Positions 25,110-34,450 of a stretch of DNA of 64,000 nucleotides are shown here, piece by piece. Source of the stretch: Deltaproteobacteria bacterium (lineage in GTDB: Bacteria; Myxococcota; Myxococcia; Myxococcales; 40CM-4-68-19); NCBI GenBank assembly GCA_005879535.1, contig VBKI01000067.1:19102-83101 (forward strand), read 5' to 3'. How positions within the stretch are numbered: position 1 is the stretch's first letter; every line of letters starts with the position of its first letter. The notes beneath the pieces were generated by a model that worked only from the letters and a program-made list of their open reading frames with translations, was not told where the DNA came from and made no database searches. The translations under genes were made by a program, and so were the position numbers.

Positions 25110-26117
25110 TCAGCGCGCGCGAATGAACGCGAGGATCTCCTCCGCGGCAGCCGCGGCGTACTCTCCTCGACCCATGTTCCGGAACGCGGTCTTCTCGTCC
25201 GGATGCTGCGTCAACCCGTGGTCGGCGCGCGGCACCACCAGCAGGCGCGCCGCCGGTCCGACCAGACGCACAATCTGCTCCTGGTCCTCCCGGTCCATGA
25301 TCCAGTCGTAATCGCCCCAGACCACCAGCGTGGGCGCGCGGACCTTGCCCCACGCGGCCGCCAGATCCAGCTCCTGGAGCTGGTGATAGAAGCGCGCGGG
25401 CCGTCCATACTGCGAGTCCGGTTCGTCGTACCAGATCCCCTTGAGGTGAGGCCGCCGCTCGGCGACCTGCGCCGGCGTGAGGCGGTCGAAAAGATACGCG
25501 GCGTGGAGCTCGGCCAAGGGCTTGAGCAGGGCCGCCACCTTCGCCGGGTCGGTTCCGGAAAGCACGATTCGGCGCCGCTCCAGATCGATCATGTGCTCGA
25601 ACCAGGTCTTCGACCATCCGCCCACGGACACGTACGCTGCGACGGGCGCGTCGCCGGCCACCAGCGGCGCGAATCCGCCGCCGTTGCTGATCCCGAGGAG
25701 CACGACGCGCGCGGGATCGACGCGCGGGTGCTTTTGGAAGGCGGCGAACGCGCGGCGGTAGCCCTCCAGCTCGGTCGCGAAGTCGGTCTTCGCGCAGTCG
25801 CCTTCGCTGTCGCCGGCTCCGGGCTTGTCGACGCGGAAGACCAGGCCGCCCGACTTGCGCACCACGTCCTGGATCAGCCGGTTCACGCCGCGCGGCGTCC
25901 CGGTCAGCTCCACCGAATCGCAGCTCAACCAGCCGACCACGAACACCGACAGCAGCCGTCCTGCTCCAGGCGGAGCGGTCGTGAAGGTCCGCAGCCGTCG
26001 CCCGCCCGGACCTTCCACCGTGCCGGCGACGGTTTCGATTCCGGGATGCTGCTCCAGCGGTTTCGTTCGCGGCAGCTCCCCGGCGGCAGCGACGGCCAGG
26101 ATGAGAAACGCCGTCAT
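25110..26117 (-). CDS. Exported alpha/beta hydrolase
   Basis: A 335-residue protein with an N-terminal hydrophobic signal (MTAFLILAVAAAGELP). The alpha/beta-hydrolase fold shows a strand pair before VFRVDKPGAGDSEG, the nucleophile elbow GISNGGG (Ser in VVLLGISNGGGFAP), an Asp near VVWGDYDWIMD and a His in VPRADHGLTQHP, giving a full catalytic triad. The substrate is unknown; the fold covers esterases, peptidases and acylhydrolases. Its ATG overlaps the stop of the upstream merR gene (ATGA), so a MerR regulator and hydrolase form a two-gene unit, and the regulator may respond to a hydrolase substrate or drug. Confidence 0.87.
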   Translation of the reverse strand: MTAFLILAVAAAGELPRTKPLEQHPGIETVAGTVEGPGGRRLRTFTTAPPGAGRLLSVFVVGWLSCDSVELTGTPRGVNRLIQDVVRKSGGLVFRVDKPGAGDSEGDCAKTDFATELEGYRRAFAAFQKHPRVDPARVVLLGISNGGGFAPLVAGDAPVAAYVSVGGWSKTWFEHMIDLERRRIVLSGTDPAKVAALLKPLAELHAAYLFDRLTPAQVAERRPHLKGIWYDEPDSQYGRPARFYHQLQELDLAAAWGKVRAPTLVVWGDYDWIMDREDQEQIVRLVGPAARLLVVPRADHGLTQHPDEKTAFRNMGRGEYAAAAAEEILAFIRAR

Positions 26118-26935
26118 CGCGCTTCCTCCGCGGGCACCTGCAGCTCCGTGACGAACTGTGCGGAGACGGTCGCGACCCTTCGCGCCGGCAGCCGGTATCC
26201 GCGCTGGTCGGCGCCGAAGCGGTGGTAGACCTCGCGCCAGGGGCCGCTGACCCGCAGCCCGCTCCGCTCCAGCCAGCGAATCATCCGCGGGCGCAGCGAC
26301 TTCGTCTGCGCGTAACTGCCCGAGTACGTGACCGAGCCTGCCAGCGGCGCGCCCGCGACGGTCCGGACCCCTGGCAACGCGCAAGCCGAGCGCACCGGGA
26401 CGCACGCCTCCACGTCGAGAGGCGCATGGAAGATGAGAAACGGGCTCGAATCGACGCGATGCCGGGACGCGCGCGCTTCCGCCTCCTCGAAGAGGGCAGC
26501 CATGGGCTCGCCCTCGGAGCGGACGCGGGACCGCAAGGCGAGCACGCGCACGTCGGGAATGCGGCGCACGCGCACGCTCAGCCCGGCCGCGCCGGGATCG
26601 CCGGCGATGGCGGCTCGAAGCGCTTCCAGACGGCGCAACCGGGCAGTCTGCGTTTCCAGCTCCGCCGCCAGCCGCGCTCGCTGCTCGCCCAGACGGCGGA
26701 CGAGCGCGGCCGTATCGGTGGCGCTGGCGAGCAGCGCGCGGACGTCCGCGAGCGGGAAGCCGAGATCGCGGAGCGCCAGAACGCGATCCAGCGCGGCGAG
26801 CTGATCGAACCTGTACGAGCGGTAGCCCGTGGCCGGATCCACCTGAGCCGGCGCGAGCAGGCCTTTTGCTTCGTAATGGCGCAGCGCTCGCACCGTCACG
26901 CCGCCCAGCCGCGCGAAGTCGCCGATCCGCAGCAT
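26114..26935 (-). CDS. MerR-family regulator with GyrI-like effector domain
   Basis: A 273-residue transcription factor. The winged-helix domain covers residues 1-70: MLRIGDFARLGGVTVRALRHYEAKGLL is the usual MerR recognition helix, with YRSYRFDQLAALDRVLALRDLGFPL as wing and dimer start. A coiled-coil (75-110) leads into a C-terminal domain (about 120-273) of BmrR/GyrI-like type, seen in SVRVRRIPDVRVLALR and the closing strands. Such regulators bind bulky cationic drugs or metabolites and activate promoters with long spacers. It is directly upstream of and overlapping the hydrolase gene, which is probably its target. Confidence 0.9.
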   Translation of the reverse strand: MLRIGDFARLGGVTVRALRHYEAKGLLAPAQVDPATGYRSYRFDQLAALDRVLALRDLGFPLADVRALLASATDTAALVRRLGEQRARLAAELETQTARLRRLEALRAAIAGDPGAAGLSVRVRRIPDVRVLALRSRVRSEGEPMAALFEEAEARASRHRVDSSPFLIFHAPLDVEACVPVRSACALPGVRTVAGAPLAGSVTYSGSYAQTKSLRPRMIRWLERSGLRVSGPWREVYHRFGADQRGYRLPARRVATVSAQFVTELQVPAEEAR

Positions 26936-26968
26936 GGGAGGGGTGTAGGGTCTTCCGCAGCGGGAGAG

Positions 26969-27568
26969 TCAAGGGCGACGCTTCGCAAGCTCCGTGCGTA
27001 TGGCAGCCAGCTCTTCGCGGAGCTCGGTGATTTCCACAGCCTGCACCTGGAGGGCGGCCACCGCCATGGTGGTATAGGCGTACAGGTCCACGTGATCGCC
27101 GTCGACGCAGGCCAGGGACTCGTGGCCGTCGATCATGAATCCGAGGCGCTTGCGCTGGTCGCCCGAGCGGTATCGGAAATCGGCCAGTGGGAGATTGAGC
27201 AAGTCCCTGGCGAAGCCGCGCAGCTCCTCGGGCGCGAGATAATGGACGTCCTTCTTGAATCGCATCCGCGATACCGGGCAACCGCCGTACTGCTCCCTTG
27301 GATCGCTGGTGCTGCAGCGCAGATATACGCTGCAGCCCTCGTGCGGATCGCATTGGTCGCCGACGGAAGAGCAGGCCGACCCGACCAGTTGTGACGAACA
27401 CGCCTGGAGGCCCGAATCGGGCACGCTGGCATCCGCGCCGGGGCATGCTGGAGCACCGCACGTGCGCCACCACAGCGCCACCGCGCCATCGGAGCCCCCG
27501 CCGCCGAGCGCACGTCCGCCACAAGCGAGACAGCAGGCCACGACAATGATCAGCGATCTCCGCATCAT
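26969..27568 (-). CDS. Lipoprotein with peptidase S74 (intramolecular chaperone) domain
   Basis: A 199-residue predicted lipoprotein: MMRRSLIIVV core and lipobox with C16. A Cys-rich spacer (residues 37-97) follows. The C-terminal part from about 98 to 199 matches the intramolecular chaperone/S74 domain of phage tailspikes: S100-R-M-R-F-K105 gives the Ser/Lys dyad with the +5 spacing of endosialidase S911/K916, then LPLADFRYRSGDQRKRLGFMIDG and the terminal helix VDLYAYTTMAVAALQVQAV. In phage proteins this domain folds a trimer and cuts itself off; here no upstream fibre is present. Start at 27568 or the next codon is supported by GAGGAGA just upstream. Confidence 0.75.
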   Translation of the reverse strand: MMRRSLIIVVACCLACGGRALGGGGSDGAVALWWRTCGAPACPGADASVPDSGLQACSSQLVGSACSSVGDQCDPHEGCSVYLRCSTSDPREQYGGCPVSRMRFKKDVHYLAPEELRGFARDLLNLPLADFRYRSGDQRKRLGFMIDGHESLACVDGDHVDLYAYTTMAVAALQVQAVEITELREELAAIRTELAKRRP

Positions 27569-27608
27569 GTCTCCTCGCACAATCACTCGCCGCTGCTAGA
27601 CTGCGCAC

Positions 27609-28169
27609 GTGCCCGAGTCGCGCCGACGTCTGTTGAAAAGGAGTGTTGTCGGGGCGACTCTGCTGGCCATCGCCGGCTCCGTCCCGCTCGCGCTGCGCAG
27701 GACGAGGCTCCGGGAACTGCCGGCGCAGCGGCCTCTTCGGTTCTTCACGCCGGCGGAATACTCGATCTGGGCGGCTGTCGCGGACCGCGTGCTGGCGGAG
27801 GAGAAACCGTCGGGAGGGCCGACCCCCGCGCAGATCGACGTCGCCGCGCGCGCCGACGCGTTCCTCGCGCCGCTTCCCGAGAACGACCGCAAGGACCTGA
27901 AGCAGCTGCTCGCGCTCTTCGACAATGCGCTCTTCAGCGCGCTCCAGGGCGGACCCCCCCGGCCCTTCACGACCATGTCACCCGAGCAGCAGGACGCCCA
28001 TCTGCGCCGCTGGCAGACGTCGCGGCTCGCGCTGCAACGGACCGGGTACCAGGCGATGAAGCGGCTCTGCTGCGCGCTGTTCTTCTCGGCGCCCGAGACC
28101 TACGCCAGCGTGGGATACCCGGGCCCGCCGTACGAGCTGGTGAAGTCCGTGTCCGGGGCGCGCCAGTGA
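27609..28169 (+). CDS. Gluconate 2-dehydrogenase subunit 3-like protein with Tat signal
   Basis: A 186-residue protein with a twin-arginine signal (SRRRLLKRSVVGATLLAIAG). The mature part is helical (FFTPAEYSIWAAVADRVLAEE, then ADAFLAPLPENDRKDLKQLLALFDNALF) and matches the small gamma-type subunit that accompanies GMC flavoprotein dehydrogenases; it is thought to carry the catalytic subunit through the Tat pathway. The start is GTG at 27609. It overlaps the following GMC gene by 4 bases (GTGA), which supports a complex. TatB/TatC for its export are encoded at 0.0-1.0 kb. Confidence 0.85.
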   Translation: MPESRRRLLKRSVVGATLLAIAGSVPLALRRTRLRELPAQRPLRFFTPAEYSIWAAVADRVLAEEKPSGGPTPAQIDVAARADAFLAPLPENDRKDLKQLLALFDNALFSALQGGPPRPFTTMSPEQQDAHLRRWQTSRLALQRTGYQAMKRLCCALFFSAPETYASVGYPGPPYELVKSVSGARQ

Positions 28170-29686
28170 TCCGGACGAACAGCGACAAGGACGTGGTGTT
28201 GAAGCCCGACGTCTGCGTCGTCGGGAGCGGTCCGGGCGGCGCGATGGTCGCGTCCCGTCTCTCGCGCGCCGGCGCGAAGGTGGTGGTCCTCGAGGAAGGC
28301 GGCTACCACACCAAGGCGGACTTCGACATGCAGGAGGCGACGGCATACCCGCGCCTCTACCAGGACCGCGGCAACCGGGCGACGGCCGACCTCGCCATCC
28401 AGGTGCTGCAGGGGCGCGCCGTTGGCGGCGGTACCGTCGTGAACTGGACGACGAGCTACCGCACGCCCGATCACGTTCTCGAGCACTGGCGCCGCAGCGA
28501 GGGGCTCGCGCTCACTTCGCAGATGCTTCGCCCGCACTTCGAGGAGGTGGAGCGCCGGCTCGGGATCGAGAAGGTCGATCCGGAGGACACCAATCCGAAC
28601 AACCGCGCCATCTACGACGGCTGCCACAAGCTGGGATGGCAGGTCGACACCACGAGTCGCAATGTGCGGCAATGCCTGCGCACGGGATATTGCGGCATGG
28701 GCTGTCCCGTGGACGCGAAGCAGACGGCAACGCTGACGTATCTGGCCGATGCCGTGGCGGCCGGCACCGACGTCTACGCGAACTGCCGGGTGGAAAAGAT
28801 CGAGTGGCAGGGAAGGCGCGCGACTGGCGTCGTGGGCGCATTCCTCGCTCCAGGCACGCAGCAGGCGACGGGACGCACCGCCCGCGTCGAGGCGCGCGTA
28901 GTGGTGGTCTCCGGCGGGGCAATCAACTCGCCGGTCATCCTGCTTCGCTCCGGGCTCGAGCAAGGTCCGGTGGGCAGGAAGACGTGGCTGCATCCGGTGG
29001 TCGCCATGGGCGCCTTCTATGACCAGCGGATCGAGGGCTTCTACGGTGCGCCGCAGAGTGTGGCTTCGCATCACTTCGCCCATCGCAACGAAGGCGCCGG
29101 GTTCTTCATCGAGGCGGCCCCCGTGCACCCGATGCTGTCGTCCATCGCGATGCCGGGCTTCGGCGCCCTGCTTCGCTCGAACATGGCAATGCTGCCCCAC
29201 GTCTGCGCGACGATCGCTTTGATGATCGACGGCTTCCACCCCGAGGAGAACGGCGGCACCGTCACCGTGCGCGACGGCGGGGGACCGAAGCTCGACTATC
29301 CGTTCACGGAACGGATGTACGAGTGCTTCCGCGCCGCGATGAAGGCCGTCGCCCGCATCCACATGGCCAACGGCGCCCGGGAGATCGTCAGCTTCCATTC
29401 CGAGCCCGTCCGCATCGTGAACGAGAAGGACCTCGCCCGCCTCGACGCTGCGCCGCTCGGACCCAACCGGCTGGCTGTCTTCACCGCGCACCAGATGGGT
29501 GGATGCCGGATGGGCGCGGACGCGTCGCGGTCGGTCGTCAACCCCCAGCTCCGCCATCACGTCGTCGAAAACCTCTTCGTGATCGACGGCAGCGTCTTTC
29601 CCACCTCGCTGGGCGTCAACCCGATGGAATCGATCTACGCCGTCGCCTCCTGGGCGTCCGACCACGTGCGCGCGGCCGCTGGATGA
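28166..29686 (+). CDS. GMC-family FAD-dependent oxidoreductase (large subunit)
   Basis: A 506-residue flavoenzyme. The FAD-binding Rossmann motif is VVGSGPGGAMVASRL (residues 18-32), followed by VVVLEEGG. GRAVGGGTVVNW is the flavin-proximal signature, and the C-terminal GMC signature is TAHQMGGCRMGADASRSVVNP with the catalytic His; LGVNPMESIYAVASWA closes the fold. It has no signal of its own, so export would rely on the Tat-tagged small subunit just upstream. A haem-binding subunit gene of the usual three-gene gluconate or sorbitol dehydrogenases is not present here. The substrate is probably an alcohol or sugar. Coupled by 4-base overlaps to both neighbours. Confidence 0.92.
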   Translation: MIRTNSDKDVVLKPDVCVVGSGPGGAMVASRLSRAGAKVVVLEEGGYHTKADFDMQEATAYPRLYQDRGNRATADLAIQVLQGRAVGGGTVVNWTTSYRTPDHVLEHWRRSEGLALTSQMLRPHFEEVERRLGIEKVDPEDTNPNNRAIYDGCHKLGWQVDTTSRNVRQCLRTGYCGMGCPVDAKQTATLTYLADAVAAGTDVYANCRVEKIEWQGRRATGVVGAFLAPGTQQATGRTARVEARVVVVSGGAINSPVILLRSGLEQGPVGRKTWLHPVVAMGAFYDQRIEGFYGAPQSVASHHFAHRNEGAGFFIEAAPVHPMLSSIAMPGFGALLRSNMAMLPHVCATIALMIDGFHPEENGGTVTVRDGGGPKLDYPFTERMYECFRAAMKAVARIHMANGAREIVSFHSEPVRIVNEKDLARLDAAPLGPNRLAVFTAHQMGGCRMGADASRSVVNPQLRHHVVENLFVIDGSVFPTSLGVNPMESIYAVASWASDHVRAAAG

Positions 29687-30612
29687 GCGGGGCCGAGCTC
29701 GACGAGCGCTCCGTTCCCGCCGATGCACTGGTGGAGCGGCTGGACAAGGCCGTCGCGAAGCTCTTCGGCGTCTCCAGAGGCCGCGCGATGGAGTGGATCG
29801 CCGAAGGCCGCGTGCGCATCGACGGCCGGCGCGCGCCCAAGGGCGCTCCGGTGCAGCCCGGCGCTCGCATCTGCGTCGAGCGGCCGCCCCCGGACCAGCC
29901 GGCGCCGGAACCGCTGCTCCCGATCCGCATCGTGCACGCCGATGCGCATCTGATCGTCGCCGACAAGCCCGCGGGAATGCCGTCGCATCCGCTGAAGCCG
30001 GGAGAGCGCGGCACGGCGGCGAACGCGCTGGTCGGCCGGTTCCCGGAGCTGGCGCAGGTGGGACCCGCCGCGCGCGAAGGCGGCCTCGTCCACCGGCTCG
30101 ACGCCGACACTTCCGGCCTCCTCCTCGCTGCCCGTACCGAGGCGGCGCACGCGATGCTGCGCGCCCAGTTCACCGCCCGCAGCGTCGAGAAGGGCTATCT
30201 GGCGCTGGTGACAGGCGAGATCCACGCGGGCGGCGAGATCGCGCTCCCGCTGCTGCACGACCCGCGCGATCCGAGGAAGATGCAGGCCGCGAGCGATGCG
30301 CAATTCGCCGAAGAGCACGGAGCGCGCGCGGCCGTGACCCGCTTCGCGCCCGTCGAGCGCAGGGGCGGGTTCACCCTCCTGGAAGTGGAGATTCCCACCG
30401 GCGTGATGCACCAGATCCGCGCGCATCTGGCGTTCATCGGCCACCCGCTGGCGGGCGATGCGCTGTACGGCGGCCCGGACCTGCCCGGCCTCTCGCGGCA
30501 CTTCCTGCACGCCTCGCGCCTGGCGTTCGCGCATCCCGACGGATCGCGGGTGCGGTACGAGACCGAGTTGCCGCCCGATCTGGTCTCGCCGCTGCGAGAC
30601 CTAGAAAGATAG
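29683..30612 (+). CDS. RluA-family pseudouridine synthase
   Basis: A 309-residue enzyme with an N-terminal S4-like domain (LDKAVAKLFGVSRGRAMEWIAEGRVRIDG) and a catalytic domain with HRLDADTSGLLLAA; the Asp of HRLD is the catalytic residue. The strand VHADAHLIVADKPAG and the motif GVMHQIRAHLAFIGHPLAGDALYG complete the family pattern. Differences from the enzyme at 3.6-4.7 kb suggest a different RNA target (rRNA or tRNA). The ATG at 29683 overlaps the GMC stop (ATGA). The last 12 bases overlap the convergent receptor gene, whose stop lies in the same short palindrome CTAGAAAGATAG. Confidence 0.92.
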   Translation: MSGAELDERSVPADALVERLDKAVAKLFGVSRGRAMEWIAEGRVRIDGRRAPKGAPVQPGARICVERPPPDQPAPEPLLPIRIVHADAHLIVADKPAGMPSHPLKPGERGTAANALVGRFPELAQVGPAAREGGLVHRLDADTSGLLLAARTEAAHAMLRAQFTARSVEKGYLALVTGEIHAGGEIALPLLHDPRDPRKMQAASDAQFAEEHGARAAVTRFAPVERRGGFTLLEVEIPTGVMHQIRAHLAFIGHPLAGDALYGGPDLPGLSRHFLHASRLAFAHPDGSRVRYETELPPDLVSPLRDLER

Positions 30613-32457
30613 GCGCGCGCCGAAGCGGATCGCGAGCGGCGGCGTGCCGCCGGCCTGCCGGTCGAGAAGGTTCAGCGCGTCGAGCGTCACCGTGAGCAGA
30701 TAAGGGCTGGTCAGCGCGCGGACGATACCCACGCGGACGTCGACCGTCGTCTGCCAGGGAGACCCTTCGATGGCGCGGAAGCTCGAGCCGAACGTCGCCG
30801 TGGTCTTCGGATCCCACTCGTACGCGTAGGCCGCGTCCAACTTGAGCACGTTCGGCGTATCCGCGGCGATGTTCCTCCCGGGACCGCGCAGCGAGGACAG
30901 CGTGTAGCTCGCCTGCAGCAGCGAGTTTGCCGAGAACGGCTTGGCCAGAGAGAGCGTGGCTGCGTCGTACGAATCGCGCCCATCGAGCGCATCGCGAAAA
31001 TCCTTGTGGATGTAATCGAGGCTTGCCACCACGTCGCGCCAGATCTGCGACTGGACGCCGGCGGCGAGCTGGTGCTCGCGCGTTCGCCGCTGCGAGATCA
31101 ACGCTGGCGACTCGAAGAAGCGGCCGACGAAGGCGTAGGCGCGCGAGACGCCCCGTCCGCTGAAGTCCCAGGCGATCCCGGCGCGGGGCAGGACGTCGGT
31201 GCTTTCCGCGAGCCCGTCCCGCTCGAGGCGCACGCCGGCCTCGACGAAGATGTCGTGCACGGGGCTCCAGGTGTCCTGGGCGAAGGCCCCGCCGTACCAG
31301 CGGCTCGCGGTGGCGGTCGAATCGCGCACGCCTTCCGCGCCCCAGGCGATGCGGTGTCGTCCGAGCAGCTCGCCGAGATGGGCCACCTGCACCCGCGCCT
31401 GGACCGAATCCGCGTCGGAGCCCTGGCGGTGCCAGCCCGCCACCGCTTCGACTTCCGCGGTGCGGTCGAGAACGTCGCCGAGATACCGAACGGAGAAGTC
31501 GTCGGAGACCGCGGCCATCGCCAACAGTTGGTCCGGTGCGGGCCGCCAGGTGAGCTTGCCGATGTACTGGTAGTCGGTCTGCACCTCGGAACGGCTCGCC
31601 ATCAGCACCGGAGCGAATCCGCCGTAGAACCAGAGCACGTCGCGCTCGATAGGGCCGCCCAGCTCGGCTCCGCCGGCGAGATCGTAGCGAAGGCTCTTCC
31701 GCGGCAGCTCGATCGGCATCCAGTCGAGAAAGGCGGACCCATGCAGATCGTTGCCGCCGGATCGCGTGACCGCCTGGATGACGCCGCCCGCCACGCGTCC
31801 GTAGGCGGCTCCAAGGCCCGAGCTTTCGACAGTGACCTCGTCGATGAAATGCTGCAGCAGGCGTCGCCCCTGGGCATTCGTGGCCGGGTCGGTCACGTCC
31901 ACGCCGTCGATCCGGTATCGCGTTCCGGTCGCCGGCGACCCGAAGATCTGCAGCCCGGCCAGCTGCGGGACGATGCCGGGAGCGCTCGCGGCCGCGCTCT
32001 CGAAGCTGCGCTCGTCCCGGCCATAGGGAACCAGGTCCATGCGATCGCGCGAAACGACCGCTCCCGCCTGTGCGCTGCTGGCTTGAACGACGGGCACCTG
32101 CATTCCCAGTCGCACCGGCGCGGTGACGGCGGTTTCCGGGTCGATGGAGAGGTCGATGCGAACCGACCGCCCCGCATGCACGGCGAGCCGCTCCTGGGTG
32201 AACGACTGGTGCGCTTCGGCACGGACGTTCAGCGTGTATTGCCCGGGCGGAAGGAGTCCGATCTCGAACTCACCCTCGTTGTCGGTCTGTGCGATTTCCT
32301 CACCTGGCAGCGATGGGGAAGTCGCGACGATCACCGCGCCCATCACCCGGCGCGAAGTCTGCGAATCGACGATGCGACCGGAGATCGAACCGGTGGTCTG
32401 CGCCGCCGCCGCGGACGCCGCCACCAGTAGCGAGATGGCGATGCGGGCGCGAAGCAT
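30601..32457 (-). CDS. Compact Oar-like TonB-dependent receptor with CarboxypepD_reg-like domain
   Basis: A 618-residue outer-membrane protein. A signal peptide (ARIAISLLVAASAAAAQ) precedes a carboxypeptidase-regulatory-like beta-sandwich (residues 22-105, SISGRIVDSQTSRRVMGAVI). The plug domain holds YRIDGVDVTDPATN and AAYGRVAGGVIQAVTRSGGNDLHGSAF. A beta-barrel follows and ends in FGARLSF with the terminal Phe expected for outer-membrane insertion. Oar-type relatives are 900-1000 residues; this one lacks several loops in the barrel (between SSLRG and NVLKLD, and after FRAIEGSP). It is divergent from tolQ-exbD-exbD, which would supply energy. I set the start at ATG 32457, where the signal begins. 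Confidence 0.85.
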   Translation of the reverse strand: MLRARIAISLLVAASAAAAQTTGSISGRIVDSQTSRRVMGAVIVATSPSLPGEEIAQTDNEGEFEIGLLPPGQYTLNVRAEAHQSFTQERLAVHAGRSVRIDLSIDPETAVTAPVRLGMQVPVVQASSAQAGAVVSRDRMDLVPYGRDERSFESAAASAPGIVPQLAGLQIFGSPATGTRYRIDGVDVTDPATNAQGRRLLQHFIDEVTVESSGLGAAYGRVAGGVIQAVTRSGGNDLHGSAFLDWMPIELPRKSLRYDLAGGAELGGPIERDVLWFYGGFAPVLMASRSEVQTDYQYIGKLTWRPAPDQLLAMAAVSDDFSVRYLGDVLDRTAEVEAVAGWHRQGSDADSVQARVQVAHLGELLGRHRIAWGAEGVRDSTATASRWYGGAFAQDTWSPVHDIFVEAGVRLERDGLAESTDVLPRAGIAWDFSGRGVSRAYAFVGRFFESPALISQRRTREHQLAAGVQSQIWRDVVASLDYIHKDFRDALDGRDSYDAATLSLAKPFSANSLLQASYTLSSLRGPGRNIAADTPNVLKLDAAYAYEWDPKTTATFGSSFRAIEGSPWQTTVDVRVGIVRALTSPYLLTVTLDALNLLDRQAGGTPPLAIRFGARLSF

Positions 32458-32564
32458 GCGGGACGCCGGCAGATCACCCGATGTGGTGCGGCCAGTCAAG
32501 CGGCCGGTATGCGCCTGCGAGCGCCCGCTGGACGACAGGTACAGGCGCGCGCCGCCCGCTCGCG

Positions 32565-32593
32565 TTGACAGCGAGGGTCCGCCTGTGTAGGTT
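32565..32593 (+). promoter_or_regulatory. Sigma70-type promoter for the tolQ/exbD operon
   Basis: TTGACA (32565-32570) and TAGGTT (32588-32593) are separated by 17 bases, a perfect -35 box with an acceptable -10 box. It lies in the 215-base divergent gap between the receptor gene and tolQ, about 73 bases before the tolQ ATG once transcription has begun. On the other strand TTGACT (32494-32499) and TGATCT (32471-32476) with 17-base spacing may drive the receptor gene, but that match is weaker. Confidence 0.55.
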
Positions 32594-32672
32594 CTGCCGC
32601 CTTTTCCGCCCGCCTCGGCATTTTCGGGAAGACAAAGATTTCGGGAAGCGATTCCGGAGGACGTCACCCGCC

Positions 32673-33425
32673 ATGGATTTCAGTCTCGTTGGGATGTGGA
32701 AGTCGATGGGTCTCCCCGCCCGTCTGGTGGTCATCACCCTCGCGATCATGTCGGTCTATTCGTTGAGCGTGATGGCTGAGCGCCTCTTCAGCTTCTCGCG
32801 CGCGAAGGATCAGAGCCGCAAATATGCGGAGAAGCTGCGCGACCTGCTGCCGGGTCATCAGATGATCGAGGCCGCGCAGATGGCCACCACGATGAGGTAC
32901 GGCCATATTCCGCGCGTGCTCGGGGCGGGAATCTCCGAGTACAACCGCGGGCGCGACGCGCTGCGGAGCGCAGGCCCACACGACGTCGGCAACTTCGACC
33001 TCGTCGAGGCGATCAACCGGTCCATCGATCGCGCCACCCTGCGCGTGACCGCCGATCTGCGCCGCGGTCTCTCCGGACTCGCGACGGTCGCCTCGTCCGC
33101 GCCGTTCGTCGGGCTGCTCGGAACGGTCCTCGGCATCATCACCGCCTTCCAGCTGATGGCGACCTCCGGCTCGGGCGGTCTCGCGTCGGTATCGGCGGGT
33201 ATTTCCGAGGCGCTGATCACCACCGCGTTCGGCCTCCTCGTCGCGATTCCCGCCCTCATGATGTACAACTACCTCACCAACCGCGTCGAGGAGATGAGCG
33301 TCGACATCGCCGACGCCAGCAACGAGCTGGTGGACTTCTTCCTCAAGGAAGGGCGTTTCGACGAGCCTCTGACGAGCCCGGGCACCAAGCCGGGAGCGGC
33401 GACGGGCGCGGCGGCCAAGGCGTAA
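32673..33425 (+). CDS. MotA/TolQ/ExbB proton channel family protein
   Basis: A 250-residue inner-membrane protein with three spans: about residues 16-36 (LVVITLAIMSVYSLSVMAE), and a pair near 145-165 and 185-210 (PFVGLLGTVLGIITAFQLMA; ALITTAFGLLVAIPALMMYNYLTN). The G-L-L-G-T-V motif of the second span and the proximal T/A-F-G-L-L-V-A-I-P-A of the third are the conserved pore residues. It forms a pentamer with ExbD/TolR and turns proton flow into force on outer-membrane partners. The two exbD-type genes follow with 3- and 2-base gaps, and a receptor gene is divergent. No TonB or TolA gene is visible, so energy transfer to the cell surface needs a partner elsewhere. Confidence 0.93.
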   Translation: MDFSLVGMWKSMGLPARLVVITLAIMSVYSLSVMAERLFSFSRAKDQSRKYAEKLRDLLPGHQMIEAAQMATTMRYGHIPRVLGAGISEYNRGRDALRSAGPHDVGNFDLVEAINRSIDRATLRVTADLRRGLSGLATVASSAPFVGLLGTVLGIITAFQLMATSGSGGLASVSAGISEALITTAFGLLVAIPALMMYNYLTNRVEEMSVDIADASNELVDFFLKEGRFDEPLTSPGTKPGAATGAAAKA

Positions 33426-33428
33426 GCC

Positions 33429-33842
33429 ATGGGATTCGACGCCACCAAGAGCGGCGTCCGCTCGGACATCAACATCACGCCGCTGGTCGACGTGGTGCTG
33501 GTGCTCCTGATCATCTTCATGGTGATCACGCCCATGCTCCAGCGCGGGAAGAGCGTGGAGCTGCCCAAGGCAAAGCACGCGGTGACGGGACAGGGCGCGG
33601 AGCCGGCGTTCATCAGCGTCACCAAGACGGGTGAGGTCTTCGTCGAGCAGGACAAGACGCCCGCTACGCAGGAGCAGGTCGTCGCCGCCATGCGCGAGGC
33701 AGCCGAGGCGGGCAAGCGGGTGATGATCAAGGCCGACACCGACGCCGATTACGGCAAGGTGCGGCCGGTGCTGGACTGGGCGTCCAAGGCGAAGCTCAAG
33801 GGCGTCTCGCTTGCAGCCGAAGAGCTGAAGGGAGCGAAGTAG
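33429..33842 (+). CDS. ExbD/TolR-family protein, first copy
   Basis: A 137-residue protein with a short cytoplasmic start (GVRSDINITPLVDVVLVLLIIFMV), one membrane helix and a periplasmic domain. The Asp in the membrane helix start (LVDVVLVLL) is the proton-carrying residue of ExbD/TolR. The periplasmic part (AFISVTKTGEVFVEQ, DTDADYGKVRPVLDWASKAKLKGVSLAAEE) has the usual ExbD fold. Its first 74 bases of conserved code are nearly identical to those of the next gene (see repeat). The usual length is about 140 residues, so this copy is full length. Confidence 0.92.
   Translation: MGFDATKSGVRSDINITPLVDVVLVLLIIFMVITPMLQRGKSVELPKAKHAVTGQGAEPAFISVTKTGEVFVEQDKTPATQEQVVAAMREAAEAGKRVMIKADTDADYGKVRPVLDWASKAKLKGVSLAAEELKGAK
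33459..33532 (+). repeat. 74-base near-identical segment shared with 33878-33951
   Basis: This segment, which codes for the ExbD signature SDINITPLVDVVLVLLIIFMV, recurs 419 bases downstream in the second exbD gene with 2 mismatches in 74 bases (at 33506 and 33525). The rest of the two genes is clearly diverged. The synonymous identity suggests recent gene conversion or strong constraint on this stretch. Confidence 0.85.
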
Positions 33843-33844
33843 CC

Positions 33845-34390
<546 letters not shown>

Positions 34391-34450
34391 GGCCCGAGGT
34401 GCTTGGCTGTAGGTTTCGCTCTGCACGGCAACAAGGTAGTCTTAGGTCGG

